From Halobacteriovorax sp. (GTDB lineage: Bacteria > Bdellovibrionota > Bacteriovoracia > Bacteriovoracales > Bacteriovoracaceae), in the NCBI GenBank assembly GCA_020048985.1, contig JAIFLR010000024.1:1-64000 (forward strand): 64,000 nucleotides of DNA. Reading direction: 5' to 3'. Under the pieces are notes generated by a model. It did no database searches and had not been told where the DNA came from. It saw only the letters and a list, made by a program, of their open reading frames with translations. The position numbers were made by a program, and so were the translations under genes. Below are positions 26,506 to 34,831 of this stretch, in pieces; position 1 is the stretch's first letter, and each line of letters begins with the position of its first letter.

Positions 26506-27843
26506 TTATTCCTTCAACCATTCATTTGAATTAACTTTGGGACACCTTAGGTGTTTTTCTTTTTTGTATATTACCATACCCGGTGATCCAGTCACACCCT
26601 TCAAATTTTTCACGGGTGTATAAATAATGGGAATCCATTCGTCCTGTAATTGAGAAAAATGGGCAACTATCGAAGCGCCCAAATTGATTATGGGTGAGGA
26701 AACAGCCTGGTTACTATGGAGTTTAATGATGGCGTGAGCACTTTTGAGCCCTTCCAGATGAATCCAAATATCTTCTTTACTCGCCCATTTATTTCGAAGT
26801 TGATCATTTCCTGAGGAGCTCATACCAACCCCAATTGAGAAACCATCAAATTTAAAGATCTTATAGTCCTCTTTTTCAGGCATCTTCGTCAAAAACTGAC
26901 CTTCTTTCTTATCTTCCTTGCCCCATATTGGTTTGGTGATAGCAAGGGTTGAAGAGGATTTTGATTCCGTTTGTTTTCCTGCTAGTAATTCTTTGGCTTC
27001 AAGCAAGCGTTGATTAAGAATGCCTTCTCCGCGCTTAAGCTTTTTGATTTTTTCATATAACAGATTTCTTCTTTCAAAGGGATTGAGATCACCTTCAAAT
27101 TTAATTTTGTGAGCTCCCACTTTAAGCTCATACATATCAAGGGATTGATCTTTATCTAAGATCTTTTGCATTTCATCCCATTGTTTTGTCCGGCTTAAAT
27201 CATCCTCTATGTTACAAATCTTTCTTTGCAGAAAATTCGGGGCGGTATTCATGCCTTTGAGTTTAGCCGCATTTAGTTCATCTTGCAGAAGTTGACTAAA
27301 GGTGGACGTAGAAGAGGAGTGCAGATCATGACTCATATCGGTCCGGCGTCCAACCTCATTAAAGAATTCATAAAAATCTGCCATGTCTTCATTGGGAACG
27401 AAAGACTTTCCATGCCAACTTAATAGCAGCTTAAAAGGTCCTTCAGGGATCTCCTGATAATGATGAACGAAGTAGAGTTTTCTGGCCTTCCAAAAAAATA
27501 GAATGGTTTGAAGCTTGCCAAATTTCTGATAGGAAAATTTCAAAATTCGGTCGTATTGATCGATATCTAGCGAAACAAAACTACATGAACTGATATGCTT
27601 TCTAAGGTATTCAAGGAACGTGTCCTTTCTTCGCAGCGCCGGGGGCGGGGCCTGTTCGTGAAGCCAAACGCCCTCGTGACCTCCACCCCGGCCCATGTAA
27701 AGATGCCAAGTTTTACCTGGTGAACGGATTGAAAATGAGATAAAAAATGAGGTACTATAAATCTTCTGAATTTGACCATAAGCAAGTCCGTGCTCACTTA
27801 TATTTTTGACCTGTTTTTCTAAATCCAGATAATATTGAATCAT
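26506..27843 (-). CDS. rqcH: NFACT-family ribosome quality control factor RqcH
   Basis: RqcH binds 50S subunits carrying a stuck nascent chain and adds alanine tails that mark it for breakdown. The NFACT-N domain holds DQYDRILKF, whose Asp98-Arg99 pair matches the Asp-Arg (97-98 in Bacillus) needed for tailing. A coiled-coil middle follows, and the C-terminal NFACT-R domain has GFSIGVGMSSSGNDQLRNKW and DIWIHLEG near 330-360. At 445 residues it is shorter than Bacillus RqcH (about 570), mainly in the HhH and coiled-coil parts. I chose the ATG at 27843 because it puts the DR pair at the expected distance; a GTG at 27873 is possible. The start abuts that of mutS2. Confidence 0.88.
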   Translation of the reverse strand: MIQYYLDLEKQVKNISEHGLAYGQIQKIYSTSFFISFSIRSPGKTWHLYMGRGGGHEGVWLHEQAPPPALRRKDTFLEYLRKHISSCSFVSLDIDQYDRILKFSYQKFGKLQTILFFWKARKLYFVHHYQEIPEGPFKLLLSWHGKSFVPNEDMADFYEFFNEVGRRTDMSHDLHSSSTSTFSQLLQDELNAAKLKGMNTAPNFLQRKICNIEDDLSRTKQWDEMQKILDKDQSLDMYELKVGAHKIKFEGDLNPFERRNLLYEKIKKLKRGEGILNQRLLEAKELLAGKQTESKSSSTLAITKPIWGKEDKKEGQFLTKMPEKEDYKIFKFDGFSIGVGMSSSGNDQLRNKWASKEDIWIHLEGLKSAHAIIKLHSNQAVSSPIINLGASIVAHFSQLQDEWIPIIYTPVKNLKGVTGSPGMVIYKKEKHLRCPKVNSNEWLKE

Positions 27844-27846
27844 ATG
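27841..27846. other. Shared CATATG carrying both rqcH and mutS2 start codons
   Basis: The palindrome CATATG holds the rqcH ATG on the minus strand (27841-27843) and the mutS2 ATG on the plus strand (27844-27846). No Shine-Dalgarno sequence is visible for mutS2 and only a weak one for rqcH, so each leader and any promoter must lie inside the other coding sequence. Confidence 0.7.
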
Positions 27847-30210
27847 ACTATTAATCTCATCAGCACCAATCACTCAGTCCATCATACCCAGGTTGAATGG
27901 GATGTTTTGACTAAAATTATAGCGCAATTTGCCTATTTTGAGCGCAATAAGGAAGAACTTGTAGGAAAGATTTTCGCTGACAGGCTTGATGCTCTTTCAG
28001 AAGAATTTATTAGAACGCAGAGTTATCTGCATGAACTGACCGATGATTACAGACCTATTTTGACTCAAGTATTTTCCAAGATTACCCCAGATCACACTTT
28101 GGAGCGGCTCAGGGCGCACATTTCAAAAAAAGGGATACTAAGCTTTTCAGAATTAAATAAGCTGGCCCTCTTGATTGAGAGTGCTATTTTTATAAAAAAA
28201 GATTTTCCTTCGTTAAAGCTCGCCGAATTCCAAAAAATTTCTGAATTAGATTTCCATCCTGTTCAGCGGCAGTTCTTAAGAGAATTCAGGCATCTCGTAG
28301 ATGACACCGGTGATGTGCACTTTGATCGGCACCCAGAATTATCCGAATTGAATCGACGCTTGAGAGAGCTCGAAGAAAGAATAAGAAAATCTGTTCAGGA
28401 ATGGATTAATGAGCCGGGAAATCAAAAAATTCTGCAATACGGAAGTTATGATATTCATCACGACCGATATGTGGTGCCTGTAAGATCTGATTCGTACCGC
28501 TCCGACATCGGGCTCATTGTCTCGAGGTCAGAGTCAGGCCAGACACTTTTTGTAGAACCCTTCCAAGTCAGAGAATCCTGCAATAGGCGCATGGAAATGA
28601 TTGCCAAGATTGATGAAATTATTAATCAACTTGCTATGAAATTTTCTTACGCACTATTTGATTTTTCCGAGCTCTTGGACTCTGTTAGTTACTTTTTTTT
28701 AAGAATTGATTTCTATCAGGCCAAATCTGCGTTTGCGAATCAGTATGGCCTTGAATGCCCACAAATAAGGCAAACTCCTGGATTTAAATTCTCCCAACTT
28801 TTCCATCCACTAATCAAAAATCCGGTAAAAAACAATGCCGACTGTGGACCTAACGAGCATGGAATCGTTATCTCCGGGCCTAACACAGGAGGTAAGACAG
28901 TTTTTTTAAAATCATTAACTCTATCTTATCTGCTTTTCTATCATGGTTTTTTTGTTCCAGCTGCAGAGGCTGAGATGTATCCTTATGAAGGACTTTTTTA
29001 TTTTGGAAATGATCTACAGGACCTTCAGGTTGGTCTAAGTTCTTTTTCCGGTGAAGTAAAAAACTATATTCAATTAATGGAAAGCATACTTCCTTCTAAT
29101 TTAATTTTAATCGATGAGATATTTAATTCAACCTCATCAGACGAAGCTTCTGCTCTTTCCCTTTCTTATTTTGATGAGCTTCATAAGCGTGGAACATGTC
29201 ATATTGTCGTTTCCACCCACCATCAGATGTTCAAGACTATCATCCACCAAGATCGCAATTACATTTCATGCCATGTTGGATTTGATACAAAAAACATGAG
29301 GCCCACCTATAAGATCCAGTGGGGAACACCTGGGGCGTCAATGGCAATTGATGTTTTTCGCATTTTGTCCAGAAACAATCCCGGGGTTAAAGATGTGCCG
29401 GATAAAGCTTTGACTCACCTGAGTGATAAAAATGTGAGTTACGAAACACTACTGCAGCGAGTTTCACAAAAACAAATTGAACTGGATCAGCTATTAAGCA
29501 GTAACTATCAGCTCGAAATCGAAATTAAAAACCAAAAAGGTGCCATGGAGGGCGTTTTAAACTTAAAACTCAACGACGAACTTTCCAAGGCCCGAAAAGA
29601 AATTGATAAAATCCTACAAGAAGCAAGGCTTATTGTTGAAGAAGCACGAAGAAGTGAAATCTCAAAAGTAAAAAGAATTGATGATAAGTCACATACTCTT
29701 AACGTCAAATTGCGGGCACTAAGTGGTGCCACTGAAGAAGTGGAACCTTCCGTGCCAACGGGCAATCTGATTCTAAGTGATATCAAGGTGGGTGACACCG
29801 TTTACTCCATTACCCTAAAAAAAGAATTTACCGTTTTCAGTATTGATTCAAGAAAAAATGAGATTCAAATTGGGAAGGGTCCGATTAAAATCAATGTCCA
29901 CATTTCAACTCTCGCAAGCTCCAAGCGCGCTCCTCAACATCCCAAAGTAAGTGTAACCTTTCACAAGAACACAGATGCCAAATTCGAGTATGATGTTCGC
30001 GGAATGCGGCTTTCTGAATGTCAGAGCTTGATTGATATGGCCTTAGGTGATCTTCTTACAGGTGATATACCATTTGTTAACGTCATTCACGGTCATGGTG
30101 ACGGTATACTTAAAAACTGGCTTAGAGATTATGCTAAAAAGTCCAAAGAGTTTCAGATTGATAAATCTGAAAGCGGCAATGACGGCGAAACCAGAATCAT
30201 TCTAAAATAA
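27844..30210 (+). CDS. mutS2: MutS2 ATPase/Smr endonuclease, ribosome-collision rescue factor
   Basis: The 788-residue protein follows MutS2 architecture: core and clamp helices (about 1-320), ATPase with Walker A GPNTGGKT near 342 and Walker B LILIDEIFNSTSSDEASAL near 420 (a changed version of the usual DELGAGTDPxEG), coiled coil at 540-600, and a C-terminal Smr domain with YDVRGMR near 716 and VIHGHGDGILK near 749. There is no mismatch-binding domain. In Bacillus, MutS2 splits or cleaves at collided ribosomes, creating substrates for RqcH. The ATG at 27844 lacks a Shine-Dalgarno; a TTG at 27835 in the same frame is the alternative. It ends at a strong hairpin terminator. Confidence 0.95.
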   Translation: MTINLISTNHSVHHTQVEWDVLTKIIAQFAYFERNKEELVGKIFADRLDALSEEFIRTQSYLHELTDDYRPILTQVFSKITPDHTLERLRAHISKKGILSFSELNKLALLIESAIFIKKDFPSLKLAEFQKISELDFHPVQRQFLREFRHLVDDTGDVHFDRHPELSELNRRLRELEERIRKSVQEWINEPGNQKILQYGSYDIHHDRYVVPVRSDSYRSDIGLIVSRSESGQTLFVEPFQVRESCNRRMEMIAKIDEIINQLAMKFSYALFDFSELLDSVSYFFLRIDFYQAKSAFANQYGLECPQIRQTPGFKFSQLFHPLIKNPVKNNADCGPNEHGIVISGPNTGGKTVFLKSLTLSYLLFYHGFFVPAAEAEMYPYEGLFYFGNDLQDLQVGLSSFSGEVKNYIQLMESILPSNLILIDEIFNSTSSDEASALSLSYFDELHKRGTCHIVVSTHHQMFKTIIHQDRNYISCHVGFDTKNMRPTYKIQWGTPGASMAIDVFRILSRNNPGVKDVPDKALTHLSDKNVSYETLLQRVSQKQIELDQLLSSNYQLEIEIKNQKGAMEGVLNLKLNDELSKARKEIDKILQEARLIVEEARRSEISKVKRIDDKSHTLNVKLRALSGATEEVEPSVPTGNLILSDIKVGDTVYSITLKKEFTVFSIDSRKNEIQIGKGPIKINVHISTLASSKRAPQHPKVSVTFHKNTDAKFEYDVRGMRLSECQSLIDMALGDLLTGDIPFVNVIHGHGDGILKNWLRDYAKKSKEFQIDKSESGNDGETRIILK

Positions 30211-30232
30211 AAAACCCGCCGAAGCGGGTTTT
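30211..30232. terminator. Bidirectional terminator between mutS2 and lepB
   Basis: The AACCCGC stem (30213-30219) pairs with GCGGGTT (30224-30230) around a four-base loop and is flanked by A on the left and T on the right, directly after the mutS2 stop and just before the lepB stop on the other strand. Confidence 0.9.
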
Positions 30233-30234
30233 AC

Positions 30235-31029
30235 TTAATCAATAATTGTACCAATTCTCCAAGGTCTAAACTTTAACGACTCCTGCTCATCTTCGCTTCC
30301 TGGCCAAGGGACAGAAAGAGAGAACCATATAGCAATGGCCTTACCTTTAATATGACCGAAGGGAACAGTACCCCATCGACGAGAATCTGCTGAAAAGTCT
30401 CGGTTATCACCCATTACAAAATAATGCTCTTTAGGAACTGTGAACTTGTAATAGTTTGCAAAATAATCATTCCCTACATCAATCTGGGTTGTATGGGTTG
30501 CGTTTCCTGTTTTAGTTTCCATAAATTTAAATTGATACGATTTATAGCGATCATCCATGTCTTCGATGATTTTTTTTCCATCAAATTCTTTTGTCTCGAT
30601 AGGCTTATTGTTAACGTAAACAACTTTGTCGATAACTTCAATTGTGTCACCTGGAAGCCCAATCACGCGTTTAATGTAATTAAGGTTTGTGTCCTTAGGG
30701 TATTTAAAAACAATCACGTCCCCACGCTCGGGCGACTTGGGACCCGTAATGTATACAGGATCAGTAAACCAATCACTGAAGGGCACCTTGAAACCATAGG
30801 AAAATTTATTCACAAGAATAAAATCACCAATCAGTAGAGTTGGTATCATTGACCCTGAAGGGATTTTGAATGGTTCAAAAAGAACAGAGCGAAAAACCAG
30901 TACAGATAAAATAATCAGCGTAAAAGACTTTACCTCTTTAATAAACTTTTCTTTTCTAGATACGACGGCAACGGGAGCCGCTTCCGGTTCAACATTAATA
31001 TCAGTTACCGGTGTTTGATTGTCTTGCAT
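30235..31029 (-). CDS. lepB: Signal peptidase I
   Basis: This membrane serine protease removes signal peptides from secreted proteins, including several in this window. A single membrane segment lies at about residues 36-52. The nucleophile Ser60 is in PSGSMIPTLL and the general base Lys120 is in NYIKRVIGLPGD; the box E segment MGDNRDFSADSRRWG is intact. At 264 residues it has one N-terminal membrane helix and an acidic, proline-rich cytoplasmic head. It lies 12 bases after a penicillin-binding protein gene and probably shares its transcript. Confidence 0.96.
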   Translation of the reverse strand: MQDNQTPVTDINVEPEAAPVAVVSRKEKFIKEVKSFTLIILSVLVFRSVLFEPFKIPSGSMIPTLLIGDFILVNKFSYGFKVPFSDWFTDPVYITGPKSPERGDVIVFKYPKDTNLNYIKRVIGLPGDTIEVIDKVVYVNNKPIETKEFDGKKIIEDMDDRYKSYQFKFMETKTGNATHTTQIDVGNDYFANYYKFTVPKEHYFVMGDNRDFSADSRRWGTVPFGHIKGKAIAIWFSLSVPWPGSEDEQESLKFRPWRIGTIID

Positions 31030-31041
31030 AAGAGATGCCTT

Positions 31042-32295
31042 TTATTTTTTCAAAGGATGTAGAGTTGAGTAGTAATATTCCATTATATTTTTCGCAAGCA
31101 ATGGTGATTTTATATACCATTTTTTTTGATTCACGATCATGACACAGATTGAGATTCCTTTATCAGTCTTATCTTCAAGAGATTTTGCGTAACTCACAAA
31201 CCAGTCTCTTTTGCCGTAAGGTTCACCCCCGGTGATACTTCCTGTTTTTCCACCGATTTCAAGTTTGTTTAAAAGATACAGGCTTCTGCGGAACGATGAT
31301 CGGGCAGTCCCTTTCGTTATAGTTCCCATAAATAAAGTTCTAAGATCTTCAGCAGACTGAGGAGTCAGAACTTGCTCGTCAGTTTTTATGGGAGGATAAA
31401 TGATTTTGTTATCTTTTATACCTTCAACTGATTTGATGACTATCGGATATCTAAAAATGCCTCCATTAGCGACAACTGATCCAATGACTGCTCCATGCAC
31501 AGGACTCATTACCGTCTGAGTGTTTAGGCCCGATGAAAATTCGGCTAAATTGTATTGATCCTGAGCGATGTTAAAAACTGAAGGTGCAAGGTTAATGCCC
31601 TCTAGAATCTTTTTATTAAAACCAAATTTTTCTGCCATACGTTTAAGTCCAGCAGGAGTTAGGTTCTCAATCGCAGTTCTGCCAAAGATTACGTTGTTTG
31701 AAGTGGCAAATGCTTTTTGCAGATCCAGGCTTCTAACCCATCTGCGGTTCGGTGGTTCTTTAAGTTGTGAACGATAAAGAGTTGTTGAGCGACCTGTGAA
31801 GTTAAACTCTGTGTCTGTTTTAATATGGGTATTTTCTAAAAGGTCAGCGGCGGTGATGACTTTGAAAATGCTTGCCGCCGGGTGAGTCGTTGTAAAAGCT
31901 AAGTCGCGACCAAAAACATTTTTACCCCTTGCGTAGTCTACTGCTGCCAGGATGTGGCCGGTTTCATTATCAATCACTACTACTGAGGTGAAGTCAGGTC
32001 GATATAATGCGAGTTGTTTTTTTACGAAATCTTCTAAATCTGAATTAAAAGTATAATTAGTTTTATATTTTGCTGAATCGTAATCAATCAATTGATTCCA
32101 AGACTGGTGCTGACCAACAATCTTCTGCCACTGGTCTGGCGACTTTGTAGGTGATGCCTTTAGCGCCTGAATATCTCCAGGAGTTTGAAAGAGTGAATTG
32201 TCCTTAATAAAATTGAGATTTCCCCACGCAGGGAAAGAGCACAATAGGGCAATACTGAGCAATAGTAGAGATCGGTTTAAGTCCTTAAAAACCAT
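31042..32295 (-). CDS. Penicillin-binding transpeptidase-domain protein, exported
   Basis: The 417-residue protein has a signal peptide (LLLLSIALLCSFPAWGN) and then the serine transpeptidase fold. The SxxK box is SIFK near residue 140, SxN is SNN near 198, and KTG is KTGSITG near 346. Upstream of the SxxK box lies only about 110 residues, so it lacks the dimerisation and PASTA domains of FtsI or PBP2. It is thus a stand-alone penicillin-recognising enzyme, either a D,D-transpeptidase or carboxypeptidase, or a relative of class D beta-lactamases. Which one cannot be decided here. It lies between rlmE and lepB. Confidence 0.85.
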   Translation of the reverse strand: MVFKDLNRSLLLLSIALLCSFPAWGNLNFIKDNSLFQTPGDIQALKASPTKSPDQWQKIVGQHQSWNQLIDYDSAKYKTNYTFNSDLEDFVKKQLALYRPDFTSVVVIDNETGHILAAVDYARGKNVFGRDLAFTTTHPAASIFKVITAADLLENTHIKTDTEFNFTGRSTTLYRSQLKEPPNRRWVRSLDLQKAFATSNNVIFGRTAIENLTPAGLKRMAEKFGFNKKILEGINLAPSVFNIAQDQYNLAEFSSGLNTQTVMSPVHGAVIGSVVANGGIFRYPIVIKSVEGIKDNKIIYPPIKTDEQVLTPQSAEDLRTLFMGTITKGTARSSFRRSLYLLNKLEIGGKTGSITGGEPYGKRDWFVSYAKSLEDKTDKGISICVMIVNQKKWYIKSPLLAKNIMEYYYSTLHPLKK

Positions 32296-32302
32296 TTAAG
32301 CA

Positions 32303-32899
32303 TTATGCCTTAAAGTGCTTTCCAATGACAAAAAATTCTTTACTGACACTTCGAGTGGATTTTGGCTTCAAATATTGGAATTCATTAAATCGATTTTTTT
32401 GCTCTTTCAGGTAGTTTTGGGCATCTTGTGAGTCAAAAACCTTAATAACAAAGTTTCCCCCTGGGCGCAGAAACTTAGGAAGAAGGCCAAAAACTGACTC
32501 AACTAGGTTAAGACTCCGTATTTGGTCCAAGGACTGCATCCCTGTTGTGCTAGGCGCCATATCAGACAAAACAACATCAAACTGGTCTTTCACATCGAGC
32601 TGGGACAAGTCAGCTATGTCAAAAATGTCTTTTTGGTAAATTCTCACGTTTTTGATGCCAGTAAGTTTTGGATTACGCTCTTGAATATCAATTCCAACGA
32701 CACGACCTTCGTCCCCAATCACCTTACTTGTGTATTGAACCCAAGATCCTGGATAATAACCAAAATCGACAACCAGCATGCCCGGGCGCAGAATTTTAAA
32801 CCGCTGATCAATCTCTTCCAGCTTGTACACACTACGGGCAACGTAATTGTCTTTTTTCGCTTTATCAAAATAGTGATCTTTAACTTTAAAATTACCCAT
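32303..32899 (-). CDS. rlmE: 23S rRNA 2'-O-uridine methyltransferase RlmE (FtsJ)
   Basis: The roughly 198-residue protein has the RlmE fold with YVARSVYKLEEIDQRF at the N-terminus (catalytic Lys), SAM motif VVDFGYYPGSWVQYTSK, DVVLSDMAPSTTG with the catalytic Asp and NFVIKVFDSQD with the second Lys. The K-D-K-E set thus looks complete, although the SAM motif departs from the usual DLGAAPGGW. It methylates U2552 of 23S rRNA in E. coli. The ATG at 32899 is preferred over a TTG at 32914. Divergent from nth with a short shared spacer. Confidence 0.92.
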   Translation of the reverse strand: MGNFKVKDHYFDKAKKDNYVARSVYKLEEIDQRFKILRPGMLVVDFGYYPGSWVQYTSKVIGDEGRVVGIDIQERNPKLTGIKNVRIYQKDIFDIADLSQLDVKDQFDVVLSDMAPSTTGMQSLDQIRSLNLVESVFGLLPKFLRPGGNFVIKVFDSQDAQNYLKEQKNRFNEFQYLKPKSTRSVSKEFFVIGKHFKA

Positions 32900-32932
32900 G
32901 CCGTTTTTTAGCAAGCTTTGTTAACATGGGCC

Positions 32933-33610
32933 ATGAAAAAAAATGATATCGCCCTCGAGGTATTTAAGCGCTTAAAGAAGCTCTATCCGGACGCACACTG
33001 CGAGCTAAACCACTCAAATCCCTTTGAACTTCTGATTGCAACCATTCTCTCCGCCCAATGCACGGACGTCCGGGTGAACATGGTTACCCCTGGGTTATTT
33101 AAAAAATTTCCCACACCTCAAAAGATGGCCAAGGCCAAACTAGAAGACGTCCAGGAAGCCATCAAGTCCATTAATTTTTTTAATAACAAGAGTAAGGCCC
33201 TGATTGGCTGCGCCCAAATACTGGTGGAAAAATTTCAAGGCGAAGTTCCTAAGACTGTGGAAGAACTTAGTCAATTGCCAGGAGTCGGAAGAAAAACCGC
33301 CAATGTGGTTTTAGGCAACGCCTTCAATATTAATACGGGGATCGTTGTAGATACGCATGTTAAACGAACAACCTATTTATTGGGTATAACTAAGAATACT
33401 GACCCCGAAAAAGTAGAACAAGACCTCATTAAGCTTTTTCCCATCGAGACCTGGACTGACTTGGCGCACTTACTTATTTTTTTAGGCCGAAGAACTTGTA
33501 TTGCCCGTCGTCCCCAGTGCGACCTCTGTATACTCAAGGATATTTGTCCTTCAGCTACGATTACAAAAGAGAAGAAAGCTCCTCAAAAATCTCTTCGCGG
33601 CACCAAATAA
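32933..33610 (+). CDS. nth: Endonuclease III (DNA glycosylase/AP lyase)
   Basis: This base-excision repair enzyme removes oxidised pyrimidines. The helix-hairpin-helix LPGVGRKTANVV has catalytic Lys121, and Asp140 lies in GIVVDTHVKR. The four cysteines of the iron-sulphur cluster are spaced C-x6-C-x2-C-x5-C at the C-terminus (CIARRPQCDLCILKDIC). The ATG at 32933 was chosen over a TTG at 32918. The last 50 bases overlap the end of the convergent cysQ gene, which is unusual for such conserved enzymes; the overlap covers only the variable C-terminal tail after the cluster. Confidence 0.96.
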   Translation: MKKNDIALEVFKRLKKLYPDAHCELNHSNPFELLIATILSAQCTDVRVNMVTPGLFKKFPTPQKMAKAKLEDVQEAIKSINFFNNKSKALIGCAQILVEKFQGEVPKTVEELSQLPGVGRKTANVVLGNAFNINTGIVVDTHVKRTTYLLGITKNTDPEKVEQDLIKLFPIETWTDLAHLLIFLGRRTCIARRPQCDLCILKDICPSATITKEKKAPQKSLRGTK

Positions 33611-34295
33611 GCGGTGGAAGATAGTTTTGTTTTACTTCAAGGACCTCTTTACCTTCAGAATAAAATTTTATTTTCGAGTGCTGGCATAAGAGTGTTCCCC
33701 CAGCGATATCCCAGATACTTTTGGGAGTCATGCTAATCACAAAATCAGAATTTCCTGCAGCTAACAAGCCCAGCTTGTAAGCAATACTTCCTTTTGGCCT
33801 GATCGCGAACTTCTCACTTTTGAAAAAGTTATATAAACCTCTCTCCCATTCTGAGTGAGAAACTTCCCCGTAATATTTCGACTTAGGCACATAATCCACT
33901 GGCTTCATTTCACAGTTAAAAACTTCTTTGGTAAGCGGATTATAAACCCAACCATCACCTGAAAAATTTTGAGATTCAAATAACCCTATTGAGATTGCCC
34001 ACTCAGGGCGCTGTCGAATATATTCCCGAGTACCATCCAAGGGATCAATGGCAATTAAAGGAAATTTCCATTCCGAAAACTTTTCTTCCGAGTAAAAAGT
34101 GACATCTGGAAACCGATCTTGCGCCATAGTCTCGAGGAGTGCCGAAAGTGCTAGGTCCAAAGGGGTGACTGGGGTTCCGTCCTGCTTTAAACTGGCCGGC
34201 GCAGACGGGTATAGCCTAGTGAGCTCATGGATATCGGGTAGGATACCAACCATAATTGTAGCTAAATTTGATCTCAATAATTGTTTTTTATCCAC
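33561..34295 (-). CDS. cysQ: 3'(2'),5'-bisphosphate nucleotidase, CysQ family
   Basis: The 244-residue protein belongs to the inositol monophosphatase superfamily. The metal-binding motifs are present: SEEKFSEW at about residue 70, DPLDGTREYI near 88 and the C-terminal WDIAGG near 202. The DGTREY variant favours CysQ, which removes the 3'-phosphate from pAp left by sulphate assimilation or acyl carrier transfer. It is slightly shorter than E. coli CysQ (246). It is convergent with nth and overlaps it by 50 bases. Confidence 0.87.
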   Translation of the reverse strand: MDKKQLLRSNLATIMVGILPDIHELTRLYPSAPASLKQDGTPVTPLDLALSALLETMAQDRFPDVTFYSEEKFSEWKFPLIAIDPLDGTREYIRQRPEWAISIGLFESQNFSGDGWVYNPLTKEVFNCEMKPVDYVPKSKYYGEVSHSEWERGLYNFFKSEKFAIRPKGSIAYKLGLLAAGNSDFVISMTPKSIWDIAGGTLLCQHSKIKFYSEGKEVLEVKQNYLPPLIWCREEIFEELSSLL

Positions 34296-34387
34296 AAAAT
34301 AGCCCTAGTTTTCCACAATATTTTTTGTTTTACATAAACTAACACCTGTCATCTAGACCGCGTCAATTACCGTAAATTCAATAACAT

Positions 34388-34414
34388 AAAAAAGGGGAAC
34401 GCTTGGTTCCCCTT
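34388..34414 (-). terminator. Terminator of the 78-residue orphan gene
   Basis: Read on the minus strand, AAGGGGAAC pairs with GTTCCCCTT around a five-base loop and is followed by six T (34388-34393). It lies about 50 bases after the stop of the short gene at 34466 and would stop transcripts before the cysQ promoter region. Confidence 0.85.
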
Positions 34415-34465
34415 ACATCAATTCAACTAATAATTGTTGATCGTTTCAGTTTTCCCCAGAAATAA

Positions 34466-34702
34466 TTAACCAGCCTCATGAAGCGTTAACATTTCAACAA
34501 AACCATCTTGGGCCACAGAAAGTGCAAAAATCCCATCGCTAGCTGCATTGAGATCATCCACCACACCCGTTAACAACTTCACACCATCAGCGTCTACATA
34601 GACGAATGCTTCATCAGGACTTTTGGCTTTTTGGGACGTGAAATGTTGATAACAAGAAGAGAAATCTTTGAAAACAGTGGCCGTTAAGTGAGTCTTGTAC
34701 AA
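34466..34702 (-). CDS. Compact 78-residue orphan protein with its own promoter and terminator
   Basis: The open frame extends to an ATG at 34798, but that start has no ribosome-binding site and lies upstream of a good promoter. The TTG at 34702 is preceded by AAGGAGG (34707-34713), four bases away, in frame, and gives a protein of 78 residues. It is acidic, with no signal or membrane segment; visible parts are SPDEAFVYVDADGVKLLTGV and FALSVAQDGFVEMLTLHEAG, which look like beta hairpins of a small domain. I do not recognise it. The complete transcription unit (promoter 34757-34786, hairpin leader, terminator 34388-34414) suggests a well-expressed single gene. Confidence 0.75.
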   Translation of the reverse strand: MYKTHLTATVFKDFSSCYQHFTSQKAKSPDEAFVYVDADGVKLLTGVVDDLNAASDGIFALSVAQDGFVEMLTLHEAG

Positions 34703-34756
34703 AAGTCCTCCTTGATGCCTAGAAGTGATCCATTCACTTCCTGCTTGATTAATGAA

Positions 34757-34786
34757 ATTGTAACAATAATTAGAGATATGGTGCAA
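34757..34786 (-). promoter_or_regulatory. Sigma70-type promoter for the 78-residue orphan gene
   Basis: On the minus strand TTGCAC (34781-34786) and TACAAT (34757-34762) are 18 bases apart. Transcription would start near 34750, giving a leader of about 47 bases that contains a GAAGTGA/TCACTTC hairpin (34722-34740) just before the AAGGAGG site. Confidence 0.65.
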
Positions 34787-34831
34787 AAGAAATGTCATGA
34801 AATTAAGGAAAAATAAGAACTTAACCTGATT

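Noticed and set aside
34360-34372. TTACCGTAA palindrome before cysQ as a LexA box
   Set aside because: The spacer is one base rather than three, and a single 9-mer in AT-rich DNA is weak evidence.
34703-34798. N-terminal extension of the 78-residue protein
   Set aside because: It would lie across the promoter and leader hairpin, and its ATG has no ribosome-binding site.
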